Positions 1 through 11,410 of a stretch of DNA of 64,000 bases are shown piece by piece. How positions within the stretch are numbered: position 1 is the first letter of the stretch; every line of letters begins with the position of its first letter. The stretch lies in NCBI GenBank assembly GCA_036346225.1, contig JARFIW010000139.1, forward strand, positions 8,370,001 through 8,434,000, in the 5' to 3' direction. This stretch comes from Platerodrilus igneus. Taxonomy: Eukaryota > Arthropoda > Insecta > Coleoptera > Lycidae. The notes below the pieces were generated by a model. It did not search any database, had not been told where the DNA came from, and saw only the letters and a list, made by a program, of their open reading frames with translations. A program made the position numbers and the translations under genes.

Positions 1-2215
1 TTTATATTATGCTAGAAAGTATTCATTTTATAATGAAACTGTATATGAAAGTTTCTGTTTCTTGTGGGGGAAATTTAATGAAAAACGAGGCTGTAACGAG
101 GTATTCTCAATTATGTACATCTACCTAAAGAAAATAGATGAACGTAAAAAATAATCTGTCATAAACTTATATTGCGATAGTTGTGCAGGATAAAAGTGCA
201 ACAGAGCTATGTTAGCTACGATTTCATTTGTTGTACAAAACGCTACATTTATTACTGACGTTTTAATTACATTCCTTGTGCCTGGCCACACAATAATGCC
301 CGTAGATTCAGTGCATTCCACAATATAGTCATTTTCTCAGCGACGAGTCATTTGGGCACCATCTGAATAATCTACCATTATCGCAAACAGTAGAACATCA
401 CCAAAAAACTATGACGTGGTAACATTATGCTATTCTGATTTTCAGGATTGGAAAAATTTTGCAATAGCTTACTTACCTGTAAAATTTAAAATAAAATTTA
501 GCTCGTTGCGATTGGTTCATTTTAGAAAACAGAATCCTGTTATTTTGTTACGGTAAGGTTATTTTCAACACAGCGAAAACGATTCCATAAATCTGAATAA
601 CATAAGTCGTTCACGTCAGAATTTGAAAATGCTGTCCTCTACTGCAGAACTGGCTTATAGTCAAAGACTTAATATATCAACAGCCAAATTCAATGATATA
701 AAAATACTGTGCAAAAAAAGCATTATTCCACAAAGGTTTAAGCATGAGTATTTGTCGTTACCTTATGATAGCATTGTCAAAGATACATTACCCGAATCTG
801 ATGAAGACGATTTGAGCGACCATGACTGATTAGGATTATTTTCAAACTCAATTGTTTTCATTATTTCTCATTAGTATATTTCGATATTTGCATCTATTGT
901 ATTTTAGTTTAAGATTATAGTGTTGATTGCGCACATACGTTAGAAAATATTTCCATTAGTGTGTCATTTTTTATTATTGGAAGTTACATCGTAAGTGAAG
1001 CTGTATCTAGTTGATGAGTAATATTGCATGCTATTTTAACGTAAGCGCCCTTATCTTCTATCATTGTCACTATGTCGATACAACTTTATGTTACTAAGAA
1101 TATATATCTAAAATAATACCAAGTTTATTTATTATTAGTTCTACAAACTACCGGGTTACGTCATAATTTGAAAAAAATGCTCTCCTGTAAAATTTACATT
1201 TTGGCGCTTACGATGTTCTGGCATTAAGGGGTCAATATTGTTGCTTTTACAAGATGGTAGTTAGATAAACAAAATGATTCATTAAGAATGGGCAATGTAT
1301 AAACTTGACACTAAAGTTTGATGGGCGATTCTTGTAGACATTATACCAATGTCGCTTGTTTAAAAGACAGTGTTTGAAGTTAAAACTATATTTTGAAATT
1401 TCTAAATAATCGTGGACGTTTTAATAGGATCAAATCGAAATTTTGGCGTTATATTGTAATTTGACACGAGAATTTGGAATTTGAATCTTATTTTGGCATT
1501 ACTCAAAGAAGGTGCTAGTAACAGACAGTTGATGCAGTGTAAAATACTCAGAAACCTTGTTCAGTGTAAATAACTGTTAGTTTTTAGGTTAGTATCTTTT
1601 AAACGGACTAGTGTATTTTGCTTATGAATTTTTTATTTTTTTTAATTACCAAGTATGCCTGCATAAGCTTTAAATATCGATGAGTATTGGGCTATTTTAT
1701 GTGTGTTAATATTAGTCTTCAGTAACAAATGTCTCTTTTTCTGATTTAGTAATTATTTGTACCAAAATACTAGCTACGGTGATAATAATTTTTCTAACAG
1801 CAAGAAGCATTATACGATTTAATATATACTCCACCATCTACCAAGTATAGCGGACTGCTGTGCCATATTACTTTTATACTTGGTATATTTTTTAGTTTTT
1901 TTCTTTTATCCTAAAATAATTTTAGTTAACATAGTTTGGTTATACAAATATGATTTTGAACTGAATTATTTTTGTTAGCTGAGGTACCACTACACCATAG
2001 CACAAAGAATTAAATCGATAAAACGTTTAGGAATTTGATACAATGTAATGCAAGAAAATTCGAAAATCTAATTTATTGAAAATATATTCTAGAAAGAATA
2101 TTGATATTTCGGATAAACTTGTTAGAATACACTTAATTGTTAATGAAAAATACATATGGTTTCAAGATTGTGTTTACGCTTAATAAATTAAAATAATCCA
2201 TCATTGCAACATTTT
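1..2215. other. AT-rich stretch with no firm gene
   Basis: Apart from one short open frame at 623-829, I see no domain, RNA gene, terminal repeat or splice-supported exon in this stretch. It is AT-rich on both strands. It ends at the A/T-rich tail of the LINE that begins near 2216. Confidence 0.5.
623..829 (+). CDS. Short unidentified open frame, possibly the tail of a repeat-encoded protein
   Basis: A 68-codon frame whose C-terminus is strongly acidic (ending ESDEDDLSDHD) and whose middle is basic and hydrophobic (around KKSIIPQRFKHEYLSLP). This layout, a short helical block followed by an acidic stop-proximal tail, resembles the C-terminal ends of several insect repeat-encoded proteins, but I cannot name a family. 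No upstream coding continuation was recognised in the same frame. It could be an exon fragment, a transposon remnant or chance. Confidence 0.2.
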   Translation: MKMLSSTAELAYSQRLNISTAKFNDIKILCKKSIIPQRFKHEYLSLPYDSIVKDTLPESDEDDLSDHD

Positions 2216-2439
2216 ATGTATTTATTTATTTACTTAACGGGAAACCCCCTTTTTACCAACACTTACAAATATTTACAACAGCATGTTATGGTAAAAAACA
2301 ACACAAAACAAAAAACAAAAAGCATAAAAGCACATTCTAAAACATAAACAATTAATCTAAATGAACATTGATCTAATTTCTTGCTAACAACATTTTCCGC
2401 AAAGTACTACGGAAATTATTGATCGAAGGGTAGAACCAA

Positions 2440-3380
2440 TCACGTTGAGGAAACATCTGAATAAACTGCACATCGGTTAAGGTATGAATGGTAACCATAA
2501 TTTGTGGTATGTATATAATGATGTACAAATGCAGTTGCAGTACCTCTGGTGACTCTATTGGGAACGTTGAAGTGTACTTGATGTAGAATTTCAGGACAGC
2601 AAATCAGATAGTTTATAATTTTAAATAGAAAGCACAAGTCCAGAAAAAGATGTCTCTGTTGTATACTTAGGAGTTGAAGTTCATTCATCAAGTTGACAGT
2701 AGAGTAAGATGAACCGTACATGTTCCATTTGTAAGCAACGTACCGTAGAAACTTCTTTTGGACTTTCTCTATTTTATTAATATGAGTTTTATAATAAGGT
2801 GACCAGATAACAGACCCATATTCCAAGATACTCTGAACTATGGATAAATATAGTAATTTAATGGTTTCATAGGAAAAGTTTCTAGAGTTTCTTTGTATAA
2901 AACCTAGCATCTGCAAGGCTTTGGTTTGAACATAGGCAATATGTGAAATATATGAGAGCTTGGAGTCAATTACAACCCCAAGATCTATGATTTTTACAAC
3001 ACGTTGAAGAATAACATTTTCTATAAAGTAATCCATATGATCTGTATTAGTCGCACGAGAGTAAGTGATCACATAACATTTATTAGTATTAAGAAAAAGT
3101 CTATTTAATTCACACCATACAACCAGCGAATCAAGATCAGCTTGAATTAATAGGTGATCACTTGTGTAAAAAATGGATTTGTACAGCTTTAAATCATCAG
3201 CATATAACAGGAAGGAGCAGTATTTGAAGCAGCTGACAATGTGATTAATAAAAAGAAGAAATAATAGGGGTCCAAGGTGCGAACCTTGCGGTACCCCCGA
3301 ATGCACAGTAAATTTGAATGATACAAATTGTTTGTATTTAACTGCCTGAACTCTGCCATAAAGATATGATGAAAGCCAGT
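2440..3380 (-). pseudogene. LINE copy 1 ORF2, C-terminal part of reverse transcriptase
   Basis: This is the continuation of ORF2 beyond the SINE. It contains GVPQGSHLGPLLF (RT motif B region) and LLYADDLKLYKS (catalytic YADD), then the thumb and C-terminal block with YGSVIWSPYY and KIEKVQKKFLRYV. These motifs are typical of CR1/Jockey-clade RTs. The catalytic YADD is intact, so the main lesions are the SINE insertion and the endonuclease stop. The open frame extends from the LINE into the SINE (to 3561), which is accidental. Confidence 0.85.
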
Positions 3381-3394
3381 TGTAGATGTTCCCT
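3381..3394. repeat. Target-site duplication of SINE copy 1 (left)
   Basis: TGTAGATGTTCCCT here is repeated exactly at 3692-3705. Removing one copy and the SINE rejoins the LINE reverse-transcriptase frame around the IGFGG and NWLSSYL blocks. Confidence 0.92.
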
Positions 3395-3691
3395 AGGTGG
3401 CTCCGTGGCGTAGTGGTATGTGTGTGACTACTACACCCAAGGTCCCGGGTTCGAATCCCGACACGGTCCGCTTGAAAAATGTTAGGCGAGCATTTTTCGC
3501 AAAAATACACCCTCGTTCGGATGAGAGGTAAAATGGAGGTCCCGTGTGTGAGTGTTGTCATGCACGTTAAAAATCCCTACCTTGCTTGGAACAGCAAGGA
3601 TTCGCAAAATTCAAAATTTTTCAGGTAAAAAAAAACTCGCTTCCTGGCCAATGTAGTACCTTCGGGTGGAGCATTGGAAAATCACATGTAA
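3395..3691 (+). mobile_element. tRNA-derived SINE, copy 1
   Basis: This 297-bp insertion into LINE copy 1 begins AGGTGGCTCCGTGG and carries RNA polymerase III internal promoter boxes: A box TGGCGTAGTGG at 3406-3416 and B box GGTTCGAATCC at 3448-3458. The first 75 bp or so can be read as a tRNA-like head. A perfect 14-bp target-site duplication, TGTAGATGTTCCCT, lies at 3381-3394 and 3692-3705. A second copy is at 34988-35251 and shares the whole body, so this is a genuine family. It interrupts the LINE reverse transcriptase between motifs A and B. Confidence 0.92.
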
Positions 3692-3705
3692 TGTAGATGT
3701 TCCCT

Positions 3706-5533
3706 CCAAAACCAATCTTGTCTAATTTCTGCATCAGAAGATTTAAGTTCACGCGATCAAAGGCTTTAGAGAAATCCGTGTAAATAGCCTCAACTTCTAG
3801 ACCATTCTCCAAAGATTGTATAATTGAATTAGTGAATACTAGTAAATTTGTTGTGGTGGACTTGTGTTGCTGAAAACCATGCTGGTTACAACTTATTATT
3901 GCTTTACAATTCCGGTATAGAAATTTTGAAATCAAGAAATCTAACAGTTTTGGAATAGCAGATTGAGTACATATACCTCTATAATTAGATACATCCTCTT
4001 TGTCTCCGGCTTTAAATATAGGATTTATATAACTGAGTTTCCATTCTGAAGGAAATTTGCCAAGAGACAAAGAAAGGTTAAATAAATCTGTTAATGGTGA
4101 ACAGAGGCCATAAATGCATTTCTCTAATAAGATGGAAGGAATACCATCTGGACCAGGTAACTTGCAATTTTTTATATTGCATATATCTTTAAAAACGTCA
4201 CTTTTACTAAATTGTAAATTCTGTAAATTTAGTGATTGGGAAACAGTTGTGTCAGGTGGAACTATGTCTTCTAAATAATAAACTTGTGAACAGTATTCAG
4301 CAAATAAGTTCACTATACTCAAACCATCAGTGCCTTTGGTATTATTAAATTTCATTTGTTCAGGAATTCGGTTTGTATTTTTCAGATTGTTAATATGTGT
4401 CCAGAAGTTTCGAGGATTTGTTTGTATACTATGTTCTGTACATAGTATGTACTTCGAATAAAGCCGAGCACTGAGACGTTTGGCTAGGCTACGATAGAAG
4501 ATAAACCTGTGGTAAGACTGCAACTTATTTGACAATTTATAATGCTTATGAGCAGCTTTTTTCATATATATAAGATTAATAAGTTCCTTACTGAACCAAC
4601 TAGGAAATGTAAAGGGTTTAATAAGCTTCTTAGGAACATAGGATTCCAAACCATGTTGAAGTAAATAGTAAAAATGTTCAGTGGCATCATCAATATTCTT
4701 CATTGTTGTACAAAATGACCAATCAATTGTATTAAGGTAGTGGTTAAGGGATTCATAATCCACTTTATGAAAATCATATCTATATTTCTCATATTGTAGA
4801 TAAGGTTGCTCTTTTTCAATCAGTACTTCAAAAGTTAATGCTCTGTGGTGATAACTGTTATTCATTATTAATTCTATGGCTGGCAAAACATTCAGAATGG
4901 GAGTGTTAGAGATAACAAGATCCAAGAGTCGGTTGTTGTTATTATAAACCCTATTATGCTGTTTCAGATTAAGCAGAGAAGAAGAGGCAATTAAAGGTTC
5001 AGGTGCATCCCCATAGTTGCATAAGATAAATTCATTATTATTCCAGGTTGCTCGAGGTATATTAAAATCATCACATAAAATTATTTTAGCATTAGGGTAA
5101 TTAATACCGACCTCTTCAATAGCACTACAATAAGATTCGTAAGTCTGAACTGTAGAGGAGGAAGGAATATATACACCCCCAATGATAACTAAGCAACCAA
5201 TGCCATTGATAGCAATAAAGAGCTGTTCTACATCAAGTACCTTAGTTTTGATTAATTGTGCAGAGAACAAGGACCGCACTAAAATAAGAACACCACCACC
5301 ACGCATTTTAGTACTAGTATATTGGCTTCTATCAACACGGAAAACATTATATAAATCAGTTGTAAGTTAATTATCGTAAATTGCATTATTCAGCCAAGTT
5401 TTGGTTATAACTAAAACATCGTAATTATTACTGAGGATAATGCTATCTTTAAACTCACTTAAACGGGATCTAAGACCGCCCACATTTTGATAGTACACAG
5501 TTAATTGAAAAATGGGTAAATCTAGTTTTTTGT
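3706..5533 (-). pseudogene. LINE copy 1 ORF2, endonuclease and N-terminal part of reverse transcriptase
   Basis: An apurinic/apyrimidinic-type endonuclease starts near 5533 (QNVGGLRSRLSEFKD), with RGGGVLI, a DDFN motif and RLLDLVISN further on. The linker leads to the RT fingers (KLPGPDGIPSILLEKC), the HGFQQHKST motif and the palm motif A block YTDFSKAFDRVN. The frame is open from the Met at 5306 to the SINE insertion, but upstream a stop near 5368 lies between the WLNNAIYDN and LYNVFRVDRS blocks, so the endonuclease is interrupted. In active relatives this protein nicks target DNA and primes reverse transcription there. Confidence 0.85.
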
Positions 5534-5640
5534 GTAATGTCACTACAGATGACTTTCAAAGGCCTAGGTTTATCTCCTTTCTTCCCCAATCGAATAACGG
5601 CCACCGGAGCGACATCATAAATTTATAATGTGTTTAATAC

Positions 5641-6066
5641 CTAAGTAACAGCGGTTTTATCAATTTGTTGACGTTCAGATACATTAGCAGAGTTAGGTTC
5701 AGTAACATTAAAAAGTATAAAGTTCCTACTTCTACTAAGCCTTTCATTGATTTCAGAGTAGAAAGATTCACAATTTGAGAAAAAATTTAGAGCTTCTAAA
5801 CGTTTAACGGTTTCTTTAAGATTTTGAACTTCATTTTCCAAAATTTTACATTTTTTAATCATCATTGGAAAAAGTTTGATTGCTGTTGTGCAATCATCAC
5901 AAAAAAAGAACAGGGATCTTTGTTTCCTTAGTTGCATAACTCGAATTTCTGATGATCCTAATTCAGTACATTTATCATGAAAAGGTGTACTACACGAATC
6001 ACATATCAACATTGAGTCATTTTGACATGTGGTGTTACATTTTGAGCACAAATCCATAATATCCAC
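5641..6066 (-). pseudogene. LINE copy 1 ORF1 with N-terminal PHD-type zinc finger
   Basis: The 141-codon frame starts MDIMDLCSKCNTTCQND and has Cys/His spacing typical of a PHD finger: C-x2-C, C-x2-C, H-x2-C and a final C-x2-C within the first 60 residues. A coiled-coil-like stretch follows (about residues 65-95), then the start of a nucleic-acid-binding domain (RNFILFNVTEPN). In related LINEs, ORF1 protein coats element RNA in the RNP. The frame stops early. Downstream (about 5640-5530) are remnants of the rest of the RNA-binding domain, including a GKKGDKPRPLKV block, after which the endonuclease begins, so the end of ORF1 and the start of ORF2 appear deleted or merged. Confidence 0.75.
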
Positions 6067-6651
6067 TAATATTCACATCAGTGAGCCACTTAAAGAAGAA
6101 AGTAGATAATGAAGGCTACCATTTAAGTTATAAGCACTAATATAAACAAATAGTTTTTATATGCATCAACAAAACATATTACATGTAACTTGCCATAATA
6201 ACAAGTATTATCACCGCCTGTTCTACTAGATAATATGGTTATTCTAATATTGAAATATAACTTATAAAGTCCTAATTATCACTTGTATACTTAAACCAAA
6301 CTCCAAAATTTGTTTAACAAGAAAATCACTACAATTTAAGGAATAACTTGATATCACTTTTAAATAATATTAGAACTGGGAACCATTAAATTAAAGCTTT
6401 TATATGAGAGGCACATCTACATGCTGTCATGTTGCAACCATGCAACTTGCAACATATAAGCAAGAATTAAACCCTTCACTCAAAAAAATATTTAAAACTA
6501 AATACGAATTTTTCCCACTATGTGATTATAATCCATAAAAAATTCAATAAATAAGTAAAAATTCTTCTGCAACACTTTTGAAGACATTCTTCTCATCATG
6601 TTAGGTTAACACTGCAGTACTCGCACGGCAAATAGTTATGTGAGAGGTTAC

Positions 6652-6676
6652 GTGGGATACACACATATCCCATGCG
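6652..6676. repeat. Subterminal palindrome of piggyBac copy 1, left end
   Basis: GTGGGATACACAC followed by ATATCCCATGCG forms an imperfect palindrome 27 bp inside the left TIR. Related palindromes lie at 8578-8601 and 8732-8757. Such internal repeats in piggyBac elements can act as transposase-binding sites; that role here is inference. Confidence 0.7.
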
Positions 6677-6765
6677 TAAAACATGTTATTAAATAAAAAG
6701 AAATAAGAGTTTATTTTATATTAATTTTACTTATACTATTATTACATAAATATATGAAATAAAAT

Positions 6766-8468
6766 TTACTTATTAACCATATTGTTCATCATTTTCATCA
6801 CATTTAATACACGACATTGGGAAATATTTTTGATGTTCACATTATACCCAGTTGTTACATTTTGTGCAGTAGTTTCAGGTTCGTTTATCCTTTTTTCTAG
6901 GGCATATATAACATCGACCATTTTCTGTTTTAATTTTTTTTGCCACATTTGTTATAGCTGAAGTTGTTGGTTCGTCATTTTTAGCATAAATCTACATTTT
7001 TCCTTGAGTTGTTTTGGAATATTTTGAAGGTCATATCTTCTAATATGCGGATTTATTACATCTTGCGCTAAAGTCCTCAGGAAATCACGTCGTAATATAT
7101 TTGAATTCAAATTATTCAATTTATATAATACAAGTGCATTTATTCCTGTAATATTCATGACATCAAAGAAAATTGTAAAAGGCCATCTTCTACTATTTCT
7201 ACATATGTTGTACAAGGAACACATCTTATATACATCAACCCCGTATTTAGTATGATTGTAATCTATTATCATTGAGGGTTTATTAGTACTATTATCAATG
7301 TTATCATCTGTATGAGTTGTTGATGTAAGAATCACATTTTTATTTTTCTTAGGAACAAGGGACGCCAAAGTGCAATCTTTAAGAAATGCAAATAGACTAC
7401 TTCCTATTGGTCTATTCGAAGTATTTACAAATTCTGGAGGTATTTTTATAGGTCCTAGTATGGTAAGCTTAAACTTATCTTTGAGTTCCAAGGCTAGTGG
7501 AAAACTAGAAAACTAGTTATCCATTGTTACATTACGACAAGTACCTTTGACCATATCAACAAGGCGTTTTACTATATCAGCAGGCGTATTGGATAAATGG
7601 TATGGGCCTTCAGGTAAAATTCCAGCATATATTTCTAGATTCAAAGTAAACATATTATTTGAATCCACAAAAGAGAATATTTATAGGCCATATTTTGCTG
7701 GCTTTGAGGGAATAAATATATTGTCGGAATGGACAGCGGCCTCTAAATGTCACTAGCTCTGATCATCAATTGTTAAGTCTGGCCCAGGAACAACTGATTT
7801 CTGACAATTTTCTAAGAACATGTCAAAAATTTCTCTTATTGCTGCTATCTTGTCGGTTTCTCTTCGTTGTGGACGTGTATTTATATGGTCAAATCGTAGG
7901 CAAAGAAGAAGTAGGTGAAATCGTTTGTATGACATTTTGCAATAAATGGCATCCATTCCTGTACCATCTAATCTCCAGAAATCTTTTGTTTTGTTTGCCT
8001 GATTTAGACACACCAATAAGATACATTAATTCTAATAATGCTCTTATTTCTCAAATATCAGTTGGTCTACTATCCCTTTCTCGTTTGTAGTTTGATTTTA
8101 GATTATTCAGATAAATATTCGTCAAAATAGTTATAGTTTCTATAATTCAGTCATTCAGAAAAATTTACAAGCATTCTGAAATAGTTTTAGCATTAGCTGC
8201 GATATTTATTGGTCCCGACCTTTTTTCAAATATATTATGAGCCCTAGTTTTCGTTTTCGGTCGAATTTTTCCACTGTGTAGTACGATCTTTGCCTATGTA
8301 ACATGCAATATTATCATTATCAAACCATTCAATAGTTTTTACAATATCCTCAACATCAGCATCTTCTTCAGAATCCGTATTGTGGTTACTTTCAGTACAA
8401 CTGTCGCCCTCGTCTTCATTAGGATCTGTTTCACCAAGCATTTTTTCTCTTCTAATTAGTTGTACCAC
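6766..8468 (-). pseudogene. piggyBac transposase remnant (copy 1)
   Basis: Successive minus-strand segments match the DDE_Tnp_1_7 layout. At 8468-8244 is an acidic N-terminus with many Asp/Glu. At 8016-7753 is the first half of the catalytic domain, ending PGPDLTIDDQ, the position of the first catalytic Asp in this family. Near 7525-7540 a TMDN block, the second catalytic Asp region, is directly followed by a stop where the family has Trp. At 7491-6952 is the rest, including GVDVYKMCSLY (third Asp region) and RRWPFTIFFDVMNITGINA. A C-terminal stretch follows at 6948-6766. Multiple shifts and stops mean no functional protein. Confidence 0.88.
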
Positions 8469-8577
8469 TCAAGTCATTTAGCTGGATCACGGCTACTAGA
8501 TATTTTTTGAGAACTATAAGCGCAATAATATAAAAAAAAGTAATAAAAATGTTAAAAAGACAAAAACGTCTACGGTC

Positions 8578-8601
8578 GCGTGGGATACACAAGTATCCCA
8601 G
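8578..8601. repeat. Subterminal palindrome of piggyBac copy 1, inner right
   Basis: GCGTGGGATACACAAG then TATCCCAG, the same motif as at the left end. A second right-end copy at 8732-8757 runs directly into the right TIR. Confidence 0.65.
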
Positions 8602-8937
8602 AGGTTAGAGATGGTCGTTAAAAAAAAACGAATGCAAATAAATGCCGCCGCACACTGCTAGAGTATAGGCACACTGTCTAGGCTCGTTGGCCAAGAAAAA
8701 ATATATTACTGCGCAACACCATTTTTAATGTGCATGGGATATGTGTGTATTCCATGCGAGTACTGCAGTGTTAAAGTGAAATTTTCCTACAAACAATTTT
8801 CCAATGTTGCTTTGAACACTTTTGAGGATATCCGCCTCACCACGTGGGGTAGTGAACTCCACAAAAATAAATGAAGTTTGACCCTACTACAAGTTACTCT
8901 ATTTACACTAATATTAGAACTATTCAAGCGGAACTAA

Positions 8938-9923
8938 CTTTATTTATTTATTTATTTATTTTACAACTTTATCGGTGTTACCAAATGGTGGGAATCCTGC
9001 ACACTGATTTTCAATTCCATCAACAAAAAAGAAAAGAAAACAACATAGTATACAAAATAAGCATCAGTAAAAGTTAATAATTATTGTTATTGTAGATGTA
9101 GTTGGTTGGTACGTTGTGCATTGTTCAACTAAGAAAGGTATTGCATTTCGGTGGGAAATCTATTTTTGTTGCTAATGCTGAATGTTTCAGAGTATCTATT
9201 GTACACATGTGGAGCCATGTATGTAAAACTACCTTTGAATTTAGTTGTAAAATGTGGTGGTATGCTGAAGTGCTTGACAGTCTGTAAGTTTAAGTTGTGA
9301 GCAGTCGATCTAGTAGTTAGCATACTGACTAGATATGGTGGTTTATTGGTAGCAATCAGAGTGTGAATGAAGACTGTCAGGGACAGCTTGACTCGCTTGT
9401 CATACTTCAGTAACCGGTTGGCATTGTAGAATGGTGTTATGTGCTGAGCGTGCGGCATATTGTAGGCAAATCTGAAGCAAACATTTTGCATAACCTGTGC
9501 TCTGTGTCTAGATTGAATGAATAAAAGGTTGTAGTAAGTCACGCTACAATAGTCCAGATGACAGAATTAAGCTATTGCACAGTTTCCATTTGATGCTTGG
9601 GCTGAGGTAGTCTTTATACCTGTATAACGAGCAAATTTTGTAGTAGCAAGTTCTTATTTTGTTTTCGAGATGTATGTCAAATTTCAATAAAGGATCTATA
9701 ACTACACCTATGTATTTGACACTAGTTTCCAACTCGATGCTAATATCATTCACTTTTAAGTCTAGTGCACGTAATGAATAGGACAGCACAGATTTTATTA
9801 GATCCAACGCACAGTGCAACTGTTTTGGAGGCATTTAAAATTAATGCGTTGTTGGAAAGTCATCCATTCACTGATTCAAGGTTATTATTTAGGCGCTCAA
9901 TGATACCATTGGTCTTAGAAACG

Positions 9924-9970
<47 letters not shown>

Positions 9971-10235
9971 CAAGATGTCGTCTGCATACATATGGTAGCC
10001 GCAATCCATGGATAGAATTGTAGGGAGATCAGCAGTAAATATTTCAAAAAGTAATGGTCCCAATATGCTTCCCTGGGGCACACCTTGTAAGACATGCACA
10101 AATTCTGAGCTCTTAGGTCGCAGGTTTACCGACTGATGTCTATTCCCAAGGTAGGAAGTAAACCATTGAAGACAGGAGCCTCTAAGTCCGTTATAATATA
10201 GTTTGGTAATTAAGAGATCATGATTGCTTCTTTCT
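8938..10235 (-). mobile_element. CR1/Jockey-like LINE fragment (LINE copy 2), 5'-truncated
   Basis: The minus strand carries reverse-transcriptase sequence from LQGVPQGSILGPLLF (near 10090) and MYADDILLY (near 9990) through a C-terminal block (9834-9544 and 9542-9129) to a TAAATAAATAAATAAA tail at about 8938-8965. The frame shifts at least three times. The 5' end is lost; the sequence meets a Penelope-like fragment near 10235. 5' truncation with a simple-repeat tail is usual for LINE copies made by target-primed reverse transcription. Confidence 0.82.
9927..9969. repeat. (TA)n microsatellite inside LINE copy 2 RT codons
   Basis: About 43 bp of alternating AT lies directly after the YADD motif. 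On the minus strand it is read as alternating Ile-Tyr codons between YADDILLY and SVSKTNG. It looks like expansion of a short TATATA present in the LINE coding sequence. It is comparable to the (TA)n runs flanking the element at 51529-53944, but no element is present here. Confidence 0.85.
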
Positions 10236-10239
10236 CATT

Positions 10240-11390
10240 GGTTGCTAAACCAATAGTGAAAGTAGACATGAAGAAGCTATGCGTCCTTTATCAGTATTTA
10301 GGAAAGATACATTGTGTTTAAGTATTTCAATTGATTCCTGTGTGTGTAAGAAGGATTACATTGGTATTGCTTTTAACAATTTAACATATTCTATTTTAAT
10401 TGAATTGACCATTTCTAGAATATGTTTTGCAACTTAAGATCTTTCGTATTTTCCATATTTGAAATGAGCAATGTGTTCTTTAAATCGTGTTCACATTTCT
10501 GTAGTCTGAAAGCATTCTGACTCTGAACAACTGAACTCATAAATTCGCAACTTTCACAACCCGCCACTTTGTCTTTAAGATTAACAAATCTTTAATTTTG
10601 TTTGTATTACTGAAAGCGGTTTTGAAGTTAAATGGTTTGAATATGTTATTAAGACCCTTAGTCATACAATGAAAAAAAGTTTAGCGCATTAATGGTAGTT
10701 GGTTGTAAAGTCCTTGATTTACGAATGTTGTTTCTATTTTTACTTTTTCTAATGATATTATAATAATAGTAGTAAAAAAATCGGTTATTTGTTTAATAAC
10801 TGCAAGTTCCTTATTAAACCTATTTTTATTAAAGGAAAGTTTAGTAATCTGTTGACTAAAAAATTAAAAGCTCTTAGTTTATGTTGTAAACTTTGGTTGG
10901 AGGACAAAATAAAACGATATATATTGGCTTCTTTTCTATAAATGTCAAATACTAGTTTGCTACCTTCTCTAATTACTAGAGTATTCTAAAATGGTATCTG
11001 TCTATTATTTTCTAGTTTATATGTAAATTATTTTATACTTTTAAATTTTGATTCATTAAGAAATTTATCAACATTGATTTGGAAGTGTCAAAAATTGCAT
11101 AAATGTCATTTACATATCTTAACTGCATTCTTGGATAGTAGTTTGGGTGCTTTTTTAATTCATTTTGAAATTGCGACATAAATACGTTGGCCACGAAATG
11201 TGATAGCTTATTTCCCATGACAGTTCTTTCATGTTGTTCGTATAACTTGTTAAACTGAAAATAGTTCTGGTACATCCAATGTGAAATTTGTTTGATATAT
11301 TCATTGATTTTAATGTTACCAATGTAATTTTTTATTGAAACTTTTTTTAAATAGGTTAATGTACGTGGAATGGAACTCTAGGAAATAATA
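10240..11390 (-). pseudogene. Penelope-like retroelement fragment A (RT plus GIY-YIG-type C-terminus)
   Basis: On the minus strand, 11275-11033 reads YFQFNKLYEQHERTVMGNKL then LRYVNDIYAIFDTSKS, matching the Penelope RT pattern in which the catalytic box is YVDD (here YVND, Asp to Asn). Downstream (about 11030-10790) is the RT thumb with FDIYRKEANIYRFILSS and LRAFNFLVNRLLN. Near 10500-10380 a TRFKEHIAHFKYGKYERS segment fits the end of the GIY-YIG endonuclease typical of these elements. Stops and shifts are frequent. A related fragment lies on the opposite strand at 11770-12116. Confidence 0.78.
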
Positions 11391-11410
11391 AACTCACGTA
11401 AAATAAAATT

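Larger units (their letters stand above)
2216..6070 (-). mobile_element. CR1/Jockey-like non-LTR retrotransposon (LINE copy 1), SINE-interrupted
   Basis: Read on the minus strand, the copy runs from a PHD-finger ORF1 (start 6066) through an endonuclease-reverse transcriptase ORF2 to a 3' tail of TAAATAAATAAATA near 2217-2232. PHD-type zinc fingers in ORF1 are known from the CR1 group, and the short-repeat tail also fits. It is inactive. ORF1 looks fused to ORF2 by an internal deletion, ORF2 has an in-frame stop in the endonuclease, and a tRNA-type SINE (3395-3691) cuts the reverse transcriptase. The true 5' end is uncertain; 6071-6600 may include 5' UTR. Confidence 0.85.
6606..8774 (-). mobile_element. 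piggyBac-family DNA transposon copy 1
   Basis: The element is flanked by TTAA at 6606-6609 and 8771-8774, the hallmark piggyBac target. Perfect 15-bp terminal inverted repeats follow: CACTGCAGTACTCGC at 6610-6624 and its reverse complement at 8756-8770. Extra palindromic subterminal motifs of the form TGGGATACACA..TATCCCA lie near both ends. The interior holds a broken transposase on the minus strand. Length of about 2.17 kb suits an autonomous-type copy that has decayed. It lies just beyond the 5' side of LINE copy 1. Confidence 0.93.

Noticed and set aside
3395..3470. A genuine tRNA gene with A and B boxes
   Set aside because: It is the head of a SINE: target-site duplications bracket a 297-bp unit and the same head plus body recurs at 34988.
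2440..3561. A single 373-codon protein
   Set aside because: The frame runs from LINE reverse transcriptase into the inserted SINE; the N-terminal residues are SINE-derived.
7547..8090. Plus-strand open frames within piggyBac copy 1
   Set aside because: They lie opposite the recognisable transposase segments on minus and have no motifs of their own.
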